From the NCBI GenBank assembly GCA_017464285.1, contig JAFUDT010000007.1, forward strand, positions 24,995 through 88,994: a stretch of 64,000 bases of DNA, read 5' to 3'. Position numbers and translations under genes: made by a program. Position 1 is the first letter of the stretch, and the number at the start of each line of letters is the position of its first letter. The stretch is from Bacteroidales bacterium (GTDB lineage Bacteria > Bacteroidota > Bacteroidia > Bacteroidales > UBA1402). A model generated the notes under the pieces. That model made no database searches. It was not told where the DNA came from and was given only the letters and a program-made list of their open reading frames with translations. This document shows, piece by piece, positions 35,170 through 44,652 of the stretch.

Positions 35170-37101
35170 ATGAGCGACCACCATCACAAAGAGCAGGAAA
35201 ACGGGCAGGAACACTGTCATTGTCACCACGAAGAAGCAAGCACCAAAGAAAGACTGTTGAAAATAGGACTGGCCTCACTGTTACTCATTGCCACTAAACT
35301 GGTCGAATCTTTCACCTCTCTCAGTGAATGGCAACTGCTGTTGATCTACCTTATTCCTTATCTGATTGTCGGATGGGAAACCTTGACCGAGGCCTTCGAA
35401 GGCATCACCCACGGACAGGCGCTGGACGAACACTTTCTGATGAGTATCGCTACTCTGGGAGCTCTGGCCATCGGCTTTTTGCCGGGAGCCGAGCCGCAGA
35501 TGGCCGAAGCCGTCTTTGTCATGCTTTTCTACCAGATAGGGGAACTGTTCGAAGGCATCGCCGAGGACCGGAGCCGGCGATCCATCGCCCATCTGACAGC
35601 CTTGAGGCCTGAGACGGCCCATGTGGAAAAAGACGGAGCGCTGCTGGACACAGATCCCGGTCAGGTCTCCGTCGGAGACATCATCGTGGTCCGCCCCGGC
35701 GAAAGAATTCCACTGGACGGCAGCGTTGTTGAAGGGGTTTCCAGTCTGGATACAGTGGCCCTGACGGGTGAAAGCCTGCCCCGAAGCGTCAAACCGGGAG
35801 AGGAAGTGTACTCCGGTTGTGTCAACATGAGCGGGGTACTCCGTATCAAGGTTGAAAAAGCCTTCGGGGCATCGACGGTCATGAGAATTCTTGACCTGGT
35901 GGAGAATGCCGCCGACAACAAATCGAAGAACGAGCGCTTCATCACCCGTTTTGCACGCATCTATACGCCCGTGGTGGTGGCAGCTGCACTTTTGCTGGCC
36001 GTTGTGCCCGTATTGGCGGGCGGACAGCTGTCTGTATGGCTTTACCGGGCTTTGCTCTTTCTGGTGGTTTCCTGTCCCTGCGCACTGGTCATTTCCGTAC
36101 CGCTGGCCTTTTTCGGAGGTATCGGAGGAGCATCGCGACAAGGTATCCTCGTCAAAGGAGGCAATTGGATGGAAGTGCTGGCCAAGACCGATACCATCGT
36201 TTTTGACAAGACCGGAACACTGACTCAAGGAGTGTTCGAGGTCACGGCCGTCCATCCCGAAAAAATCACCGCCGAAGGCCTGTTGCATCTGGCCGCACAT
36301 GTCGAACGGTATTCGGATCATCCCATCGCCGTCTCCCTGAAGAACGCCTATCCCGATGAGCAGGACGGCTGCGAAATCGACCAGGTGGAAGAAGTAGCCG
36401 GTCAGGGCATCCGCGCCCGAGTCAACAGGCAGAGCATCTGTGTAGGCAATACCAGGATGATGCAGGCGCTGGGGATTCGACTGCCCGAGTGCCAGGACGA
36501 GGGTTCCGTAGTACACGTGGCCATTGACGGAGAATACGCCGGCCATATTGTCATTTCAGACCGCATCAGGGAAGATGCCTACGGACTGGTCGACCGACTG
36601 CACAGCATCGGTATCCGGCAGGCCGTCATGCTCACGGGCGACCACGGACAGACAGCCGCCGCGGTGGCAAAAGCGCTGCGCATAGACGAATATCATGCCG
36701 AGCTGCTGCCTCAGGACAAGGTCGAACTGCTCGAAAAACTGGTCGGAGAGAAAAAAGGGCGTCAGACGGTGGCCTTCGTCGGTGACGGCATCAACGATGC
36801 CCCGGTATTAGCCAGGGCAGATGTCGGCATTGCCATGGGCGGACTGGGTTCCCAGTCCGCCGTTGAAGCCGCCGATGTCGTGCTGATGGACGACCGACCC
36901 TCCAAAATAGTCACCGCCGTCGGCATAGCCCGAAAAACCCTGAGGATTGCCAGGGAAAACACCTGGTTTGCCATCGGCGTCAAAGTATCCGTGCTGTTAC
37001 TGGCCGTCGCCGGACTGGCCAACATGGGTATGGCTGTCTTTGCCGATGTCGGTGTGACAGTACTGGCCATACTGAATGCCATGCGCTGCCTGCATAAATA
37101 A
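35170..37101 (+). CDS. Heavy-metal-translocating P1B-type ATPase (Zn/Cd/Pb type)
   Basis: A 643-residue metal efflux pump. The N-terminus is a His/Cys-rich tail (several HH and CHC motifs in the first 25 residues) instead of a standard HMA domain. The membrane metal site is VSCPCALVISVP, and FDKTGTLTQG is the phosphorylation site, with TGES, HP (SDHPIAVS) and GDGINDAP also intact. The CPC motif fits Zn2+/Cd2+/Pb2+ export. A palindromic operator candidate overlaps its promoter, and a patatin-type gene follows 75 bases later. Confidence 0.92.
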   Translation: MSDHHHKEQENGQEHCHCHHEEASTKERLLKIGLASLLLIATKLVESFTSLSEWQLLLIYLIPYLIVGWETLTEAFEGITHGQALDEHFLMSIATLGALAIGFLPGAEPQMAEAVFVMLFYQIGELFEGIAEDRSRRSIAHLTALRPETAHVEKDGALLDTDPGQVSVGDIIVVRPGERIPLDGSVVEGVSSLDTVALTGESLPRSVKPGEEVYSGCVNMSGVLRIKVEKAFGASTVMRILDLVENAADNKSKNERFITRFARIYTPVVVAAALLLAVVPVLAGGQLSVWLYRALLFLVVSCPCALVISVPLAFFGGIGGASRQGILVKGGNWMEVLAKTDTIVFDKTGTLTQGVFEVTAVHPEKITAEGLLHLAAHVERYSDHPIAVSLKNAYPDEQDGCEIDQVEEVAGQGIRARVNRQSICVGNTRMMQALGIRLPECQDEGSVVHVAIDGEYAGHIVISDRIREDAYGLVDRLHSIGIRQAVMLTGDHGQTAAAVAKALRIDEYHAELLPQDKVELLEKLVGEKKGRQTVAFVGDGINDAPVLARADVGIAMGGLGSQSAVEAADVVLMDDRPSKIVTAVGIARKTLRIARENTWFAIGVKVSVLLLAVAGLANMGMAVFADVGVTVLAILNAMRCLHK

Positions 37102-37176
37102 ACGGAGGACTTGGCCAAATCGGCGATATTCCGTATTTTTACGGCTCTTTCAAGTGTCAAGGCCGTGATATCGTCA

Positions 37177-39582
37177 ATGTTTGTCAACCGCCCTACAACC
37201 AACAGACTGCCCATAGCCAACCTGCTATCCCGGGTGCTCCTGACGGTGCTCTGCACTGTACCGCTCGTAGCCTCGACTGCCCAGCCGCTCAGCTACGGCA
37301 TCAACGAGCAGTACGACAATATGGCTCTCCAGCGGATATGGGCCCGTATGGACAGTATCAAAACCCAGCGTCCGACCGTGGCCGTGGTGCTGAGCGGCGG
37401 CGGCGCCAAGGGGGCCGCCCATCTGGGTACGCTGCAGTATCTGGAGGAAATCGGCATGCCCATCGACCTGATACTTGGAACCAGCATCGGCGGACTGGTT
37501 GGTGGTCTGTATGCCTGCGGCTATTCGGCCTGTCAACTGGAGGACATCATTCGTCACATCGACTGGCAAAGTATTCTGACCGACCGCATCGACCGACACT
37601 GGTTATCGGCGGAAAACAGACGGCACAACGACCGATACCTGATCACCATACCCTACATGTACTCCCCCAAGGGGATGCTCGACATGAGCAACCGGCGCAT
37701 CAATCTCAGCGCCGATGCCTCGTCCGGAATCCTGAGCAGCATGCCTTCAGGCATCGTCTATGGGCAGCATGTCGGTAATTTGTTCAGTTCACTGACCATC
37801 GGCTATCAGGACGAGACCGACTTTTTCGACCTGCCTCTGCCTTTTGCCTGCATCGCCACCGAAATGGTCACATCCAAGCAGAAGATCTGGATGAGCGGAC
37901 ATCTGAACACAGCCCTGCGTTCGACCATGTCCATCCCCGGACTTTTCACTACGGTCAAGACCGACAGCATGGTATTAGTGGACGGCGGTATGCGCAATAA
38001 CTTCCCTACCGACCTGGCACGCATCATGGGGGCTGACATTGTCATCGGGGTAGATGTCTCCTCTCCCTCCTATCGCTATGACGAACTGAACAACCTGCTC
38101 GACGTCGCCTCACAGGCCATCGACCTGCCTGGCCGGGATGCCTATCTGAGCAACCTGCAATACCTCGATGTCCTGATTAAACCGCTCACTGCTCCCTATC
38201 ACATGCTGAGCTTTGAAAGTGCCAGCATCGATTCACTCATAGCACGAGGCAAAAAAGCGGTCGTCGGACATCGGGACAGACTGCTGGCCATCCGTGAGCA
38301 GACAGGCGGAGCCGACCGACATCAGCAGCATCGGCCGGCAGTCAACCTGAACGATACGTCACTTCAGATCAGTGCCTGCCGCTTCGAAGGAGTCACACAG
38401 GCCGAGAGCCGTTATCTGTCCCAGATGATCGATTTTCTGCAAAACGACAGTATGTATGTCACCCGTACCCTGATTGAAAAAGCCGTCAACATTCTTTATG
38501 GCACCAAGGCCTTTGACTATGTCAACTTCGAGCTGCGAGGCCGTGAAGAACCGTACGAACTGGTTTTCAACTGCCGCCCCGGACCGGTCAACAGACTATC
38601 CGTAGGGGCTCGTTTTGACACGGAAGAATATGCCGCACTATTGTTCAACTTGGGGCTGAACAGTTGGCTGCTCGCGGGCCATGAGCTGGATCTGACAGGC
38701 CGGCTGAGCGCCAATCCTGCGCTGAAGCTGCGCTATACCGACAAAAGGCTTTCCATCCCCGACTGGAACCTTTCCCTCGAAGGACGCTACAACAGTACCA
38801 ACCGGTTTGGTTACGGCGACTACACCTATCAAATGGATTTCTTCCACACCCGCTTCCAAGCATGGATTTCCAGTCCACGAAGAAAAAAAACCGGCATAAC
38901 GCTCGGTCTGCAGGCGGAGAGCTACTTTTTCAAACATGCACTGTCCAACTATGCCGGCATCGAGGACCTGCTCCAAAACGAATATTTTCGCCGCAACCAT
39001 TATCTGAGCCTGTTTGCCGGCATTGAACTGGACAGTCGCAATGACAACTACTTCCCAGACGAAGGCATTTATTTCAAGGCATCATACAACTGGATGTTTT
39101 CCTCCCTGGCAAAATACGTCGAACCCTTTCACAGCCTGCAGGCCGATTTTGAAACGGCCTGGTCCATGCATCCCGATTTCACGCTGTTACCGTCCCTGCA
39201 CTTCCGTCACCTGCTCGGCAATGAAATTCCCTGGTCTTACTTCAACCTGATGGGAGGCCAAATGGCAGGGCGCTTCTCAGAGCAACAGATGGCCTTTATG
39301 GGGGTGGAATACGTACAGGCCATGCCCGACCAGCTGGGCATAGCCGCCCTGAAACTGCGCTACAGTCCGGCCCGCAACCATTACCTGACGGGCATATACA
39401 ATATGGCATACACGGCCGAAAAACCGGAGGACTATTTCCTGTCGGGCGGCGGACGCATATACAACGGATGCGGTCTGGAATATGCCTACAACTCAGTCAT
39501 CGGGCCCTTCAGGATTGATTTCTACTGGTCGGATCTGAGGAAAAAACCGGGAGCTTATGTCAGCCTCGGACTGGACTTCTGA
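37177..39582 (+). CDS. Patatin-like phospholipase with C-terminal Omp85-type barrel (type Vd-like)
   Basis: 801 residues with a signal peptide (LLSRVLLTVLCTVPLVASTAQP). The patatin domain (about 60-340) has the oxyanion loop GGGAKG (about 74-79), nucleophile motif GTSIGG (Ser103) and DGG (Asp269), so the Ser-Asp dyad is complete. After a POTRA-like stretch (about 365-440), the rest is beta strands of an Omp85/BamA-like barrel ending in YVSLGLDF. This matches PlpD-like proteins that secrete their own phospholipase domain. ATG 37177 is preferred to an in-frame TTG at 37111 because it gives a normal signal peptide. Confidence 0.87.
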   Translation: MFVNRPTTNRLPIANLLSRVLLTVLCTVPLVASTAQPLSYGINEQYDNMALQRIWARMDSIKTQRPTVAVVLSGGGAKGAAHLGTLQYLEEIGMPIDLILGTSIGGLVGGLYACGYSACQLEDIIRHIDWQSILTDRIDRHWLSAENRRHNDRYLITIPYMYSPKGMLDMSNRRINLSADASSGILSSMPSGIVYGQHVGNLFSSLTIGYQDETDFFDLPLPFACIATEMVTSKQKIWMSGHLNTALRSTMSIPGLFTTVKTDSMVLVDGGMRNNFPTDLARIMGADIVIGVDVSSPSYRYDELNNLLDVASQAIDLPGRDAYLSNLQYLDVLIKPLTAPYHMLSFESASIDSLIARGKKAVVGHRDRLLAIREQTGGADRHQQHRPAVNLNDTSLQISACRFEGVTQAESRYLSQMIDFLQNDSMYVTRTLIEKAVNILYGTKAFDYVNFELRGREEPYELVFNCRPGPVNRLSVGARFDTEEYAALLFNLGLNSWLLAGHELDLTGRLSANPALKLRYTDKRLSIPDWNLSLEGRYNSTNRFGYGDYTYQMDFFHTRFQAWISSPRRKKTGITLGLQAESYFFKHALSNYAGIEDLLQNEYFRRNHYLSLFAGIELDSRNDNYFPDEGIYFKASYNWMFSSLAKYVEPFHSLQADFETAWSMHPDFTLLPSLHFRHLLGNEIPWSYFNLMGGQMAGRFSEQQMAFMGVEYVQAMPDQLGIAALKLRYSPARNHYLTGIYNMAYTAEKPEDYFLSGGGRIYNGCGLEYAYNSVIGPFRIDFYWSDLRKKPGAYVSLGLDF

Positions 39583-39606
39583 ACTTGGGCTATCGTTTCC
39601 GAAAGA

Positions 39607-40551
39607 ATGCGCAGAGCACATCATCCATATCGACAAAGCAAGGGCAAGTACCGGAGCCCGGACGTAAGTTGCCAGGCTAGAAGCCAGCGCCCAAACTGGC
39701 TGCCGATGTGCGGCATCCTGTTTCTATTTTGTCTCCTGCCGGCCCGGGCCGTGCCACCCGTACCGCTCACCAGACCCGACTTGTACTACCCCTCCGGCAT
39801 TGCGCCCAGGTTCTTCGGGCCCAATGCCTTTCCTGTTCCCGACCTGCTCGACGGACAGATTCCCGACCATCTGACCATCGAGGAAGCCGTCGACTATTAT
39901 ACCGGTTTTCTGGTCAAAGGGGCTACCGACATCACTCAAGATGTTTTTCTCAGGGTTCACGTACCACTCTATTCCCACCGCGTGTCCCTCTCTTTCTGGA
40001 TGCCTGTTTTCGAGAGATGGCACTATGATGCTTCCATACGGGAAGCGCGACGCGTCGAATGGGATAACCAGGATATCGGCTACGACACAGGCGATGCCTA
40101 TTTCGGCATCAATATATGGATCCTGGAAGAAGGGCTGCGCCGACCGGGCATGACACTCAGGTTTGTCACCAAAACAGCCAGCGGCAACAATTTCGGCTAT
40201 GCCCGCTTTTTTGATGCGCCCGGTTATTTCGCAGATGCGTCCATAGGTAAAGGTCTGGGGCTTTTCCGGCTGTCCCTTACAGGCGGATTCCTGGTCTGGC
40301 AGTCGGACAACGGGCGGCAGGACGATGCTCTTCTCTACGGGCTGCAAGCCAGTTACAACCTCTCTCAGCTGCAGCTGCAAGGGTGCTTCAGCGGCTACTA
40401 TGGATGGGAGAGATACGGCGATGCGCCCTGCACGCTAAAAGGCCGCATTGCCTGGCATCATGGACAGTTCGAGCCTTACTTTCTTTTTCAGCGGGGGCTG
40501 CACGACTACCCCTTCACGCAGTTGCGGGTAGGTCTTGTCTATCATCACTGA
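39607..40551 (+). CDS. Predicted outer-membrane protein, unknown function
   Basis: 314 residues. A hydrophobic stretch (MCGILFLFCLLPARA) at about 34-48 looks like a signal peptide; the start could instead be the ATG at 39706. The mature region has many alternating aromatic strands (RVSLSFWMPVFERWHY, AYFGINIWILEEGL) and ends in FTQLRVGLVYHH, consistent with a barrel. It lies 24 bases after the patatin gene and is probably in the same operon. No family name is recognised. Confidence 0.65.
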   Translation: MRRAHHPYRQSKGKYRSPDVSCQARSQRPNWLPMCGILFLFCLLPARAVPPVPLTRPDLYYPSGIAPRFFGPNAFPVPDLLDGQIPDHLTIEEAVDYYTGFLVKGATDITQDVFLRVHVPLYSHRVSLSFWMPVFERWHYDASIREARRVEWDNQDIGYDTGDAYFGINIWILEEGLRRPGMTLRFVTKTASGNNFGYARFFDAPGYFADASIGKGLGLFRLSLTGGFLVWQSDNGRQDDALLYGLQASYNLSQLQLQGCFSGYYGWERYGDAPCTLKGRIAWHHGQFEPYFLFQRGLHDYPFTQLRVGLVYHH

Positions 40552-40553
40552 GA

Positions 40554-41999
40554 CTACAGAATCGTGGAGAACAGGCGCAGGAAATTCTGCCACAGAAGCT
40601 TGTACCAGGGATATTGACCGACCATTTCAAGGGTCACCTCACGACAGCTTTCCAAATCCTTTCGAAAGATTTCCAAGCTATGGGCTGCCACCTGTTCGTC
40701 GAAGATAAAGGTATTGACCTCGTAGTTGATATTGAAACTGCGATAGTCAAGGTTGGCCGTGCCGATGCTCGACAGATAATCATCACACAGCATGGTCTTA
40801 CAATGGATGAACTCCCCTTCATACTCGTAGAGACGCACGCCGGCCTCCAGACATTCACGGAAAAAAGACTGATTGACCGATTCCATAAAAAGGGTGTCAT
40901 TGTGTCGGGGCAGCATCAGACGCACGTCCACCCCGCTCAAGGCGGCCTCTTTCAACGATGACAGCAGCGTGCTGGGTGGGACAAAATAGGGGGTCTGAAG
41001 ATACACATAGCGCCGGGCATGCTGTACGACCCAGTTAGCCGCCATCAGCAACGTCGGCCACTCGGCCTCCGGCTCGTCGGGTACAATCTGCATCAGTTTT
41101 TCATTAAAAGGCTGGGGGGTGGGATGCCAGTCTTGCAACATGGGAAAATATTCCGTCACGGGACGGTCTATCGTTCCGCGGGCCGTCAGCCAGGAATCAA
41201 GGAAAGCAGTCTGCAACGTAGCGACCGCATCGCCCTCAATACGAAGATGTGTATCGCGCCAATGAAGAAAATAATGGTCATTGATATTCATGCCGCCCGT
41301 GTAGCCGATGCGTCCGTCGATGACCAGAATCTTGCGGTGATTACGGTAGTTGAGTTTAGTGACGAAATTGAGCAGATGATAGCGGGGATTACTGAATTTG
41401 ACAACCTCCACACCGGAGCGCTTCATGGCATCGTAATAATGGGAACTGATGGGCAGATTGGCCACATTTTCATTCAGAAAACGGACTTTGACGCCCTGAC
41501 GGGCTTTCTCCATGAGCAGGTTCTTGATTTCACGGCTACCCTTGTCTCTGCCGAAATGGAAATACTCGATGTGAATAGACTCCCGGGCATTGCCCAAATC
41601 CTGCATGAGCAGTTCAAATTTACGATGGCCATCGGTGATGATCTCAAAGGAGTTGCCCTCTGTCAGTGAACCTCCGGAGCCTTTGTGGAGCAAGCGGACC
41701 AGAGGCTGGAATTCTTCTTTGACCTTCCCGATCGGGCCCTGCCCGAAGAGCAGCTCGCGCAAATCATCGTCGGCTCCCTGCTCGAAGGCTTCACGGGATC
41801 GTTGGTGACGGGCATTATAGAACCAGTGATGACGATAGTTGATTCCTATCAGGATATACAGCACCAGCCCGACTACAGGCAAGACCGTAATGACCAGCAG
41901 CCAGGCCAGCTTGCCTCCGGGTTCTCCCCGATCGACAATGATCACCAGTACGGCTCCCAGCACCAGTAAAGCCAGCAGGACGGACAAAAGCAGATTCAT
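40554..41999 (-). CDS. cls: Cardiolipin synthase (phospholipase D superfamily)
   Basis: A 481-residue membrane protein: two N-terminal membrane segments (LLLSVLLALLVLGAVLVII and WLLVITVLPVVGLVLYIL), then two phospholipase D HKD motifs, NHRKILVIDGRIGYTGG and FIHCKTMLCDDYLSSIGTAN. It joins two phosphatidylglycerols, or PG with a CDP-lipid, to make cardiolipin. It starts 11 bases after the glycine-lipid N-acyltransferase gene on the same strand, so the three lipid genes form an operon. Confidence 0.92.
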   Translation of the reverse strand: MNLLLSVLLALLVLGAVLVIIVDRGEPGGKLAWLLVITVLPVVGLVLYILIGINYRHHWFYNARHQRSREAFEQGADDDLRELLFGQGPIGKVKEEFQPLVRLLHKGSGGSLTEGNSFEIITDGHRKFELLMQDLGNARESIHIEYFHFGRDKGSREIKNLLMEKARQGVKVRFLNENVANLPISSHYYDAMKRSGVEVVKFSNPRYHLLNFVTKLNYRNHRKILVIDGRIGYTGGMNINDHYFLHWRDTHLRIEGDAVATLQTAFLDSWLTARGTIDRPVTEYFPMLQDWHPTPQPFNEKLMQIVPDEPEAEWPTLLMAANWVVQHARRYVYLQTPYFVPPSTLLSSLKEAALSGVDVRLMLPRHNDTLFMESVNQSFFRECLEAGVRLYEYEGEFIHCKTMLCDDYLSSIGTANLDYRSFNINYEVNTFIFDEQVAAHSLEIFRKDLESCREVTLEMVGQYPWYKLLWQNFLRLFSTIL

Positions 42000-42010
42000 T
42001 TCATATCAGA

Positions 42011-42982
42011 TCATCTTTCCTTGCGGAAACGGCGGAACAAACGTTTCAAGTCAACGGCCTGCATACGGACGTGTCGGTGCTTCTTGTCGGGATTGATTTC
42101 GTCAAAATTGATCAACAGCCCTGTATCAAGCACGTTCCCGAATTCATCATTGACCGCAGTACCGAATATCTTCATCGTAGCCGAAAGGTTCATGTAGGAA
42201 TTGACCAATGGCGGAATGGAAACGCCCATTTTGAGAATTTCGGACTTCAGTATCTTATAGTCTTCGGCAAAACTGTTTTCAGTGAGGATATACTTGTACT
42301 TACCGGTGTAACCCAGCCGTAACGGATGTTTGGGAATGATAAGCCGTTCGTTGCGCACGCCGAAATGCTTGTCAAGGAAATAGAGAATCATCGACAGAGC
42401 CTCCTTGGGAAAGGATGGATAGATGGACATCTTGCCGAACAGATATTTGGCACGGTTCTTATAGAGCAGCATCAAAGCGCCGATGCCGTCGAAAAGGTTA
42501 TCCAGGGCATAGAGGCTCTTACTGCCGGCCTTGGTGCTCTGATAATCGACGCTGACAAAGGAACGGCCCAGCTCGATGGTCTCCAGAAAATCACGCTTCA
42601 GAAAACGCTTGCTGAAATGGAACAGATGGGAGGAGGTCAGAATCGGCTGTCCATAATAGTCGAAAACCGCCTTGTCACAAAGTGCATAGCGATAGCCGCC
42701 GATGATGCACTCTGCCTCCGGATCCCAGACGACCAGCTGCTTGTATCCGTAGGCCGGGTCTGTATCAAACTTGTCTATGTCGAGCGCTTCGCCTGTGCCG
42801 CCCCCACCGTCCCGGAAGGCAATTTCGCGCAGTCGGCCGATTTCCCGGATAACATTAGGGGCACACTGATTGTCAACAATATAGATACGATTACCCCCCC
42901 GGTTAGTGTCTCTCAGAAAATGATTCTGATCCAGTTCAGCCTTAATTAGCTCTTTGTCAACAGCTTTGATAATCTGTTTCAT
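42011..42982 (-). CDS. glsB: Glycine lipid N-acyltransferase, GNAT/hemolysin family
   Basis: 323 residues of the ornithine/glycine-lipid N-acyltransferase type. GNAT-like features include IIGGYRYALCD and ETIELGRSFVSVDYQ, followed by the SLYALDNLFDGIGALMLL segment of this family. In Bacteroides, GlsB attaches a 3-hydroxy fatty acid to glycine and GlsA O-acylates the product to give glycine lipids. The pairing with the acyltransferase gene 7 bases upstream matches that locus. The start at ATG 42982 follows the end of the gene at 42990. Confidence 0.85.
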   Translation of the reverse strand: MKQIIKAVDKELIKAELDQNHFLRDTNRGGNRIYIVDNQCAPNVIREIGRLREIAFRDGGGGTGEALDIDKFDTDPAYGYKQLVVWDPEAECIIGGYRYALCDKAVFDYYGQPILTSSHLFHFSKRFLKRDFLETIELGRSFVSVDYQSTKAGSKSLYALDNLFDGIGALMLLYKNRAKYLFGKMSIYPSFPKEALSMILYFLDKHFGVRNERLIIPKHPLRLGYTGKYKYILTENSFAEDYKILKSEILKMGVSIPPLVNSYMNLSATMKIFGTAVNDEFGNVLDTGLLINFDEINPDKKHRHVRMQAVDLKRLFRRFRKER

Positions 42983-42989
42983 ATTTCCT

Positions 42990-43808
42990 CTACAATTCCA
43001 GTTCATAGACCTTTTCTCTGACCCAGGCTGCCCACTCCTGATCCTTGCGCTCAGAAGTGAAAGTCTGCCAGGGAATCGGCGTTCCGATATGTATAGTGAC
43101 AGGCTTGTGCTGTCCGCGATACAGCTCGTCGGGCAGGCAAAACATGGCAAAGTTAGTCTTTATTCTCAGAAATCTGCACAATTGGTCAATAAAATAAAAA
43201 CGGCGGGAATTGCGACCCGATATCCACACGGGAATCACATCTCGTCCATACTGCCTGCTCTTGGAGACAAACGTCTTGCGCCAGGCAGGATCCTGTATCC
43301 TGCCGTTGTAGCGGCGGGAACATTTCCCGGCGGGGAACCAGATAATCTGGTTGTCGGAAGCATAGATGTCGTTGGTGCCGACCGACAAGGCACTGCTCTG
43401 CCGTCCGCTGCCCAGTTTATTGACTGGCACCAGATATTCCGCCAGTTGTGTCAGGCTGGTCAGGAAGTCGTTGGCCAGAAAGCGGATTTTACCGTCGTAA
43501 TGAATACCCAGCACCGATATGATGGCCATGGCATCGATCCCGCCAAGAGGATGATTGCTCACAAAAGCATATTTTCCTTCGGCAGGGATGTTTTCCAGTC
43601 CGTGGACATCGACCCGGACATCGAGATATTCCAGCGCCCCGGTGGCAAAATCGTAGCCAAGTCGGCCCTGACGAAAGTAGTTGTTGAGAAAATCCTCATG
43701 GACAAAATTCTTAATCATCCTGATCAGGAAAGCCGGCACCCGGCGACCGCCACTACGACTACGGACAATCTGTTCCAGGTCGATCAGGGCCACTTTGTTT
43801 TCAGCCAT
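42990..43808 (-). CDS. glsA: Glycine lipid O-acyltransferase, PlsC-type
   Basis: A 272-residue lysophospholipid-type acyltransferase with the HX4D motif as NHPLGGID and a downstream FPAG block. It is expected to O-acylate N-acyl-glycine made by GlsB. The ATG at 43808 lies 55 bases from a -7 element. It is the first gene of glsA-glsB-cls. The pairing, not the motif alone, supports the specific name; it could otherwise be a general 1-acylglycerol-phosphate acyltransferase. Confidence 0.82.
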   Translation of the reverse strand: MAENKVALIDLEQIVRSRSGGRRVPAFLIRMIKNFVHEDFLNNYFRQGRLGYDFATGALEYLDVRVDVHGLENIPAEGKYAFVSNHPLGGIDAMAIISVLGIHYDGKIRFLANDFLTSLTQLAEYLVPVNKLGSGRQSSALSVGTNDIYASDNQIIWFPAGKCSRRYNGRIQDPAWRKTFVSKSRQYGRDVIPVWISGRNSRRFYFIDQLCRFLRIKTNFAMFCLPDELYRGQHKPVTIHIGTPIPWQTFTSERKDQEWAAWVREKVYELEL

Positions 43809-43863
43809 AGTATTTAGTTTGACAAATGAGCCGTACCCGGCAAATCGGTTTTTCTTTGTAAGC

Positions 43864-43895
43864 CAAAGGTAAAGCAAAACAGGGTATCCGCCAAG
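43864..43895 (-). promoter_or_regulatory. Promoter of the glsA-glsB-cls operon
   Basis: Minus-strand -7 TACCTTTG (43864-43871) and CTTG (43892-43895), 20-base spacer, one mismatch at -33. Confidence 0.65.
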
Positions 43896-43902
43896 ATTTT
43901 GG

Positions 43903-43934
43903 TTTGCTTTTCTCTCGAATAGCGCGTAAATTTG
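43903..43934 (+). promoter_or_regulatory. Promoter of the AlkZ-related gene and surE-lpxB operon
   Basis: -33 TTTG (43903-43906) and -7 TAAATTTG (43927-43934) with a 20-base spacer; full consensus. It is divergent to the gls promoter. Confidence 0.8.
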
Positions 43935-43966
43935 CCGTCGTTAGGCCTCAGACATCTTTCGACAAC

Positions 43967-44638
43967 ATGCCCATCATCCATCATGCCGACAATTTAGTGT
44001 CGGCCAGCATACACAGCCCAGAGTCCATGTACCGGATGATCCGGGAACTGGGCATTGTCCCCTTCTTCTCCGGGCTGGTTCCCGGCTGGTCCATCGAGGA
44101 ATACACCCCCGATGAATACTGGTTTACCGATGAGGAACTAGGGCCTTGGGACTGGAAAATAGATGTGATTCTCTACGGCGACATCGCTTACGGCAAATTC
44201 CTTTACGGCGGCAAAAGCGCTTTTGCCACGGTCGAGTGGTATCGTGAACTGATGAACTGGAAACGCGCCCAGGATCGCTATCAGCCCTCCGGAAGCCAGC
44301 TGACCGTCATGAAGGAAGTGGAGCAGCGCGGACTGATATCCGTCCGCGACGTACGACATCTGCTGTCGGTCAAGAAATCCGCCGCCGACAGCCTGCTCAC
44401 CCGGTTGCAGGACGATACCCTGCTGGTCATCGGCAACATCGACCGGGTATATCGGGGCGAAGACCTCAACTACAACGGTTGGCAACAGGCCTCCTTCTGC
44501 AGGCCGGAGGATCTGTTTGTCGATTTCGACCTGGAAACAGGACACAGCCCCCGGCAATCCTTTGACAGGCTGTCGGCTCAGGTTCGCCGGTTTGTCCCCG
44601 ATGCCAGCGATGCCCTGCTGCTCAAACTGTTCAAATAG
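43967..44638 (+). CDS. AlkZ-related / DNA-glycosylase-like hypothetical protein
   Basis: 223 residues. The block DEYWFTDEELGPWDWKIDVI followed by GDIAYGKFLYGG recalls Bacteroidetes proteins labelled AlkZ-related, distantly like HTH-type DNA glycosylases. No catalytic site can be assigned. The ATG at 43967 follows the consensus promoter by 33 bases. It is 14 bases before surE and probably heads the surE-lpxB-aminopeptidase operon. Confidence 0.62.
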   Translation: MPIIHHADNLVSASIHSPESMYRMIRELGIVPFFSGLVPGWSIEEYTPDEYWFTDEELGPWDWKIDVILYGDIAYGKFLYGGKSAFATVEWYRELMNWKRAQDRYQPSGSQLTVMKEVEQRGLISVRDVRHLLSVKKSAADSLLTRLQDDTLLVIGNIDRVYRGEDLNYNGWQQASFCRPEDLFVDFDLETGHSPRQSFDRLSAQVRRFVPDASDALLLKLFK

Positions 44639-44652
44639 ACAGACGACTGTAT

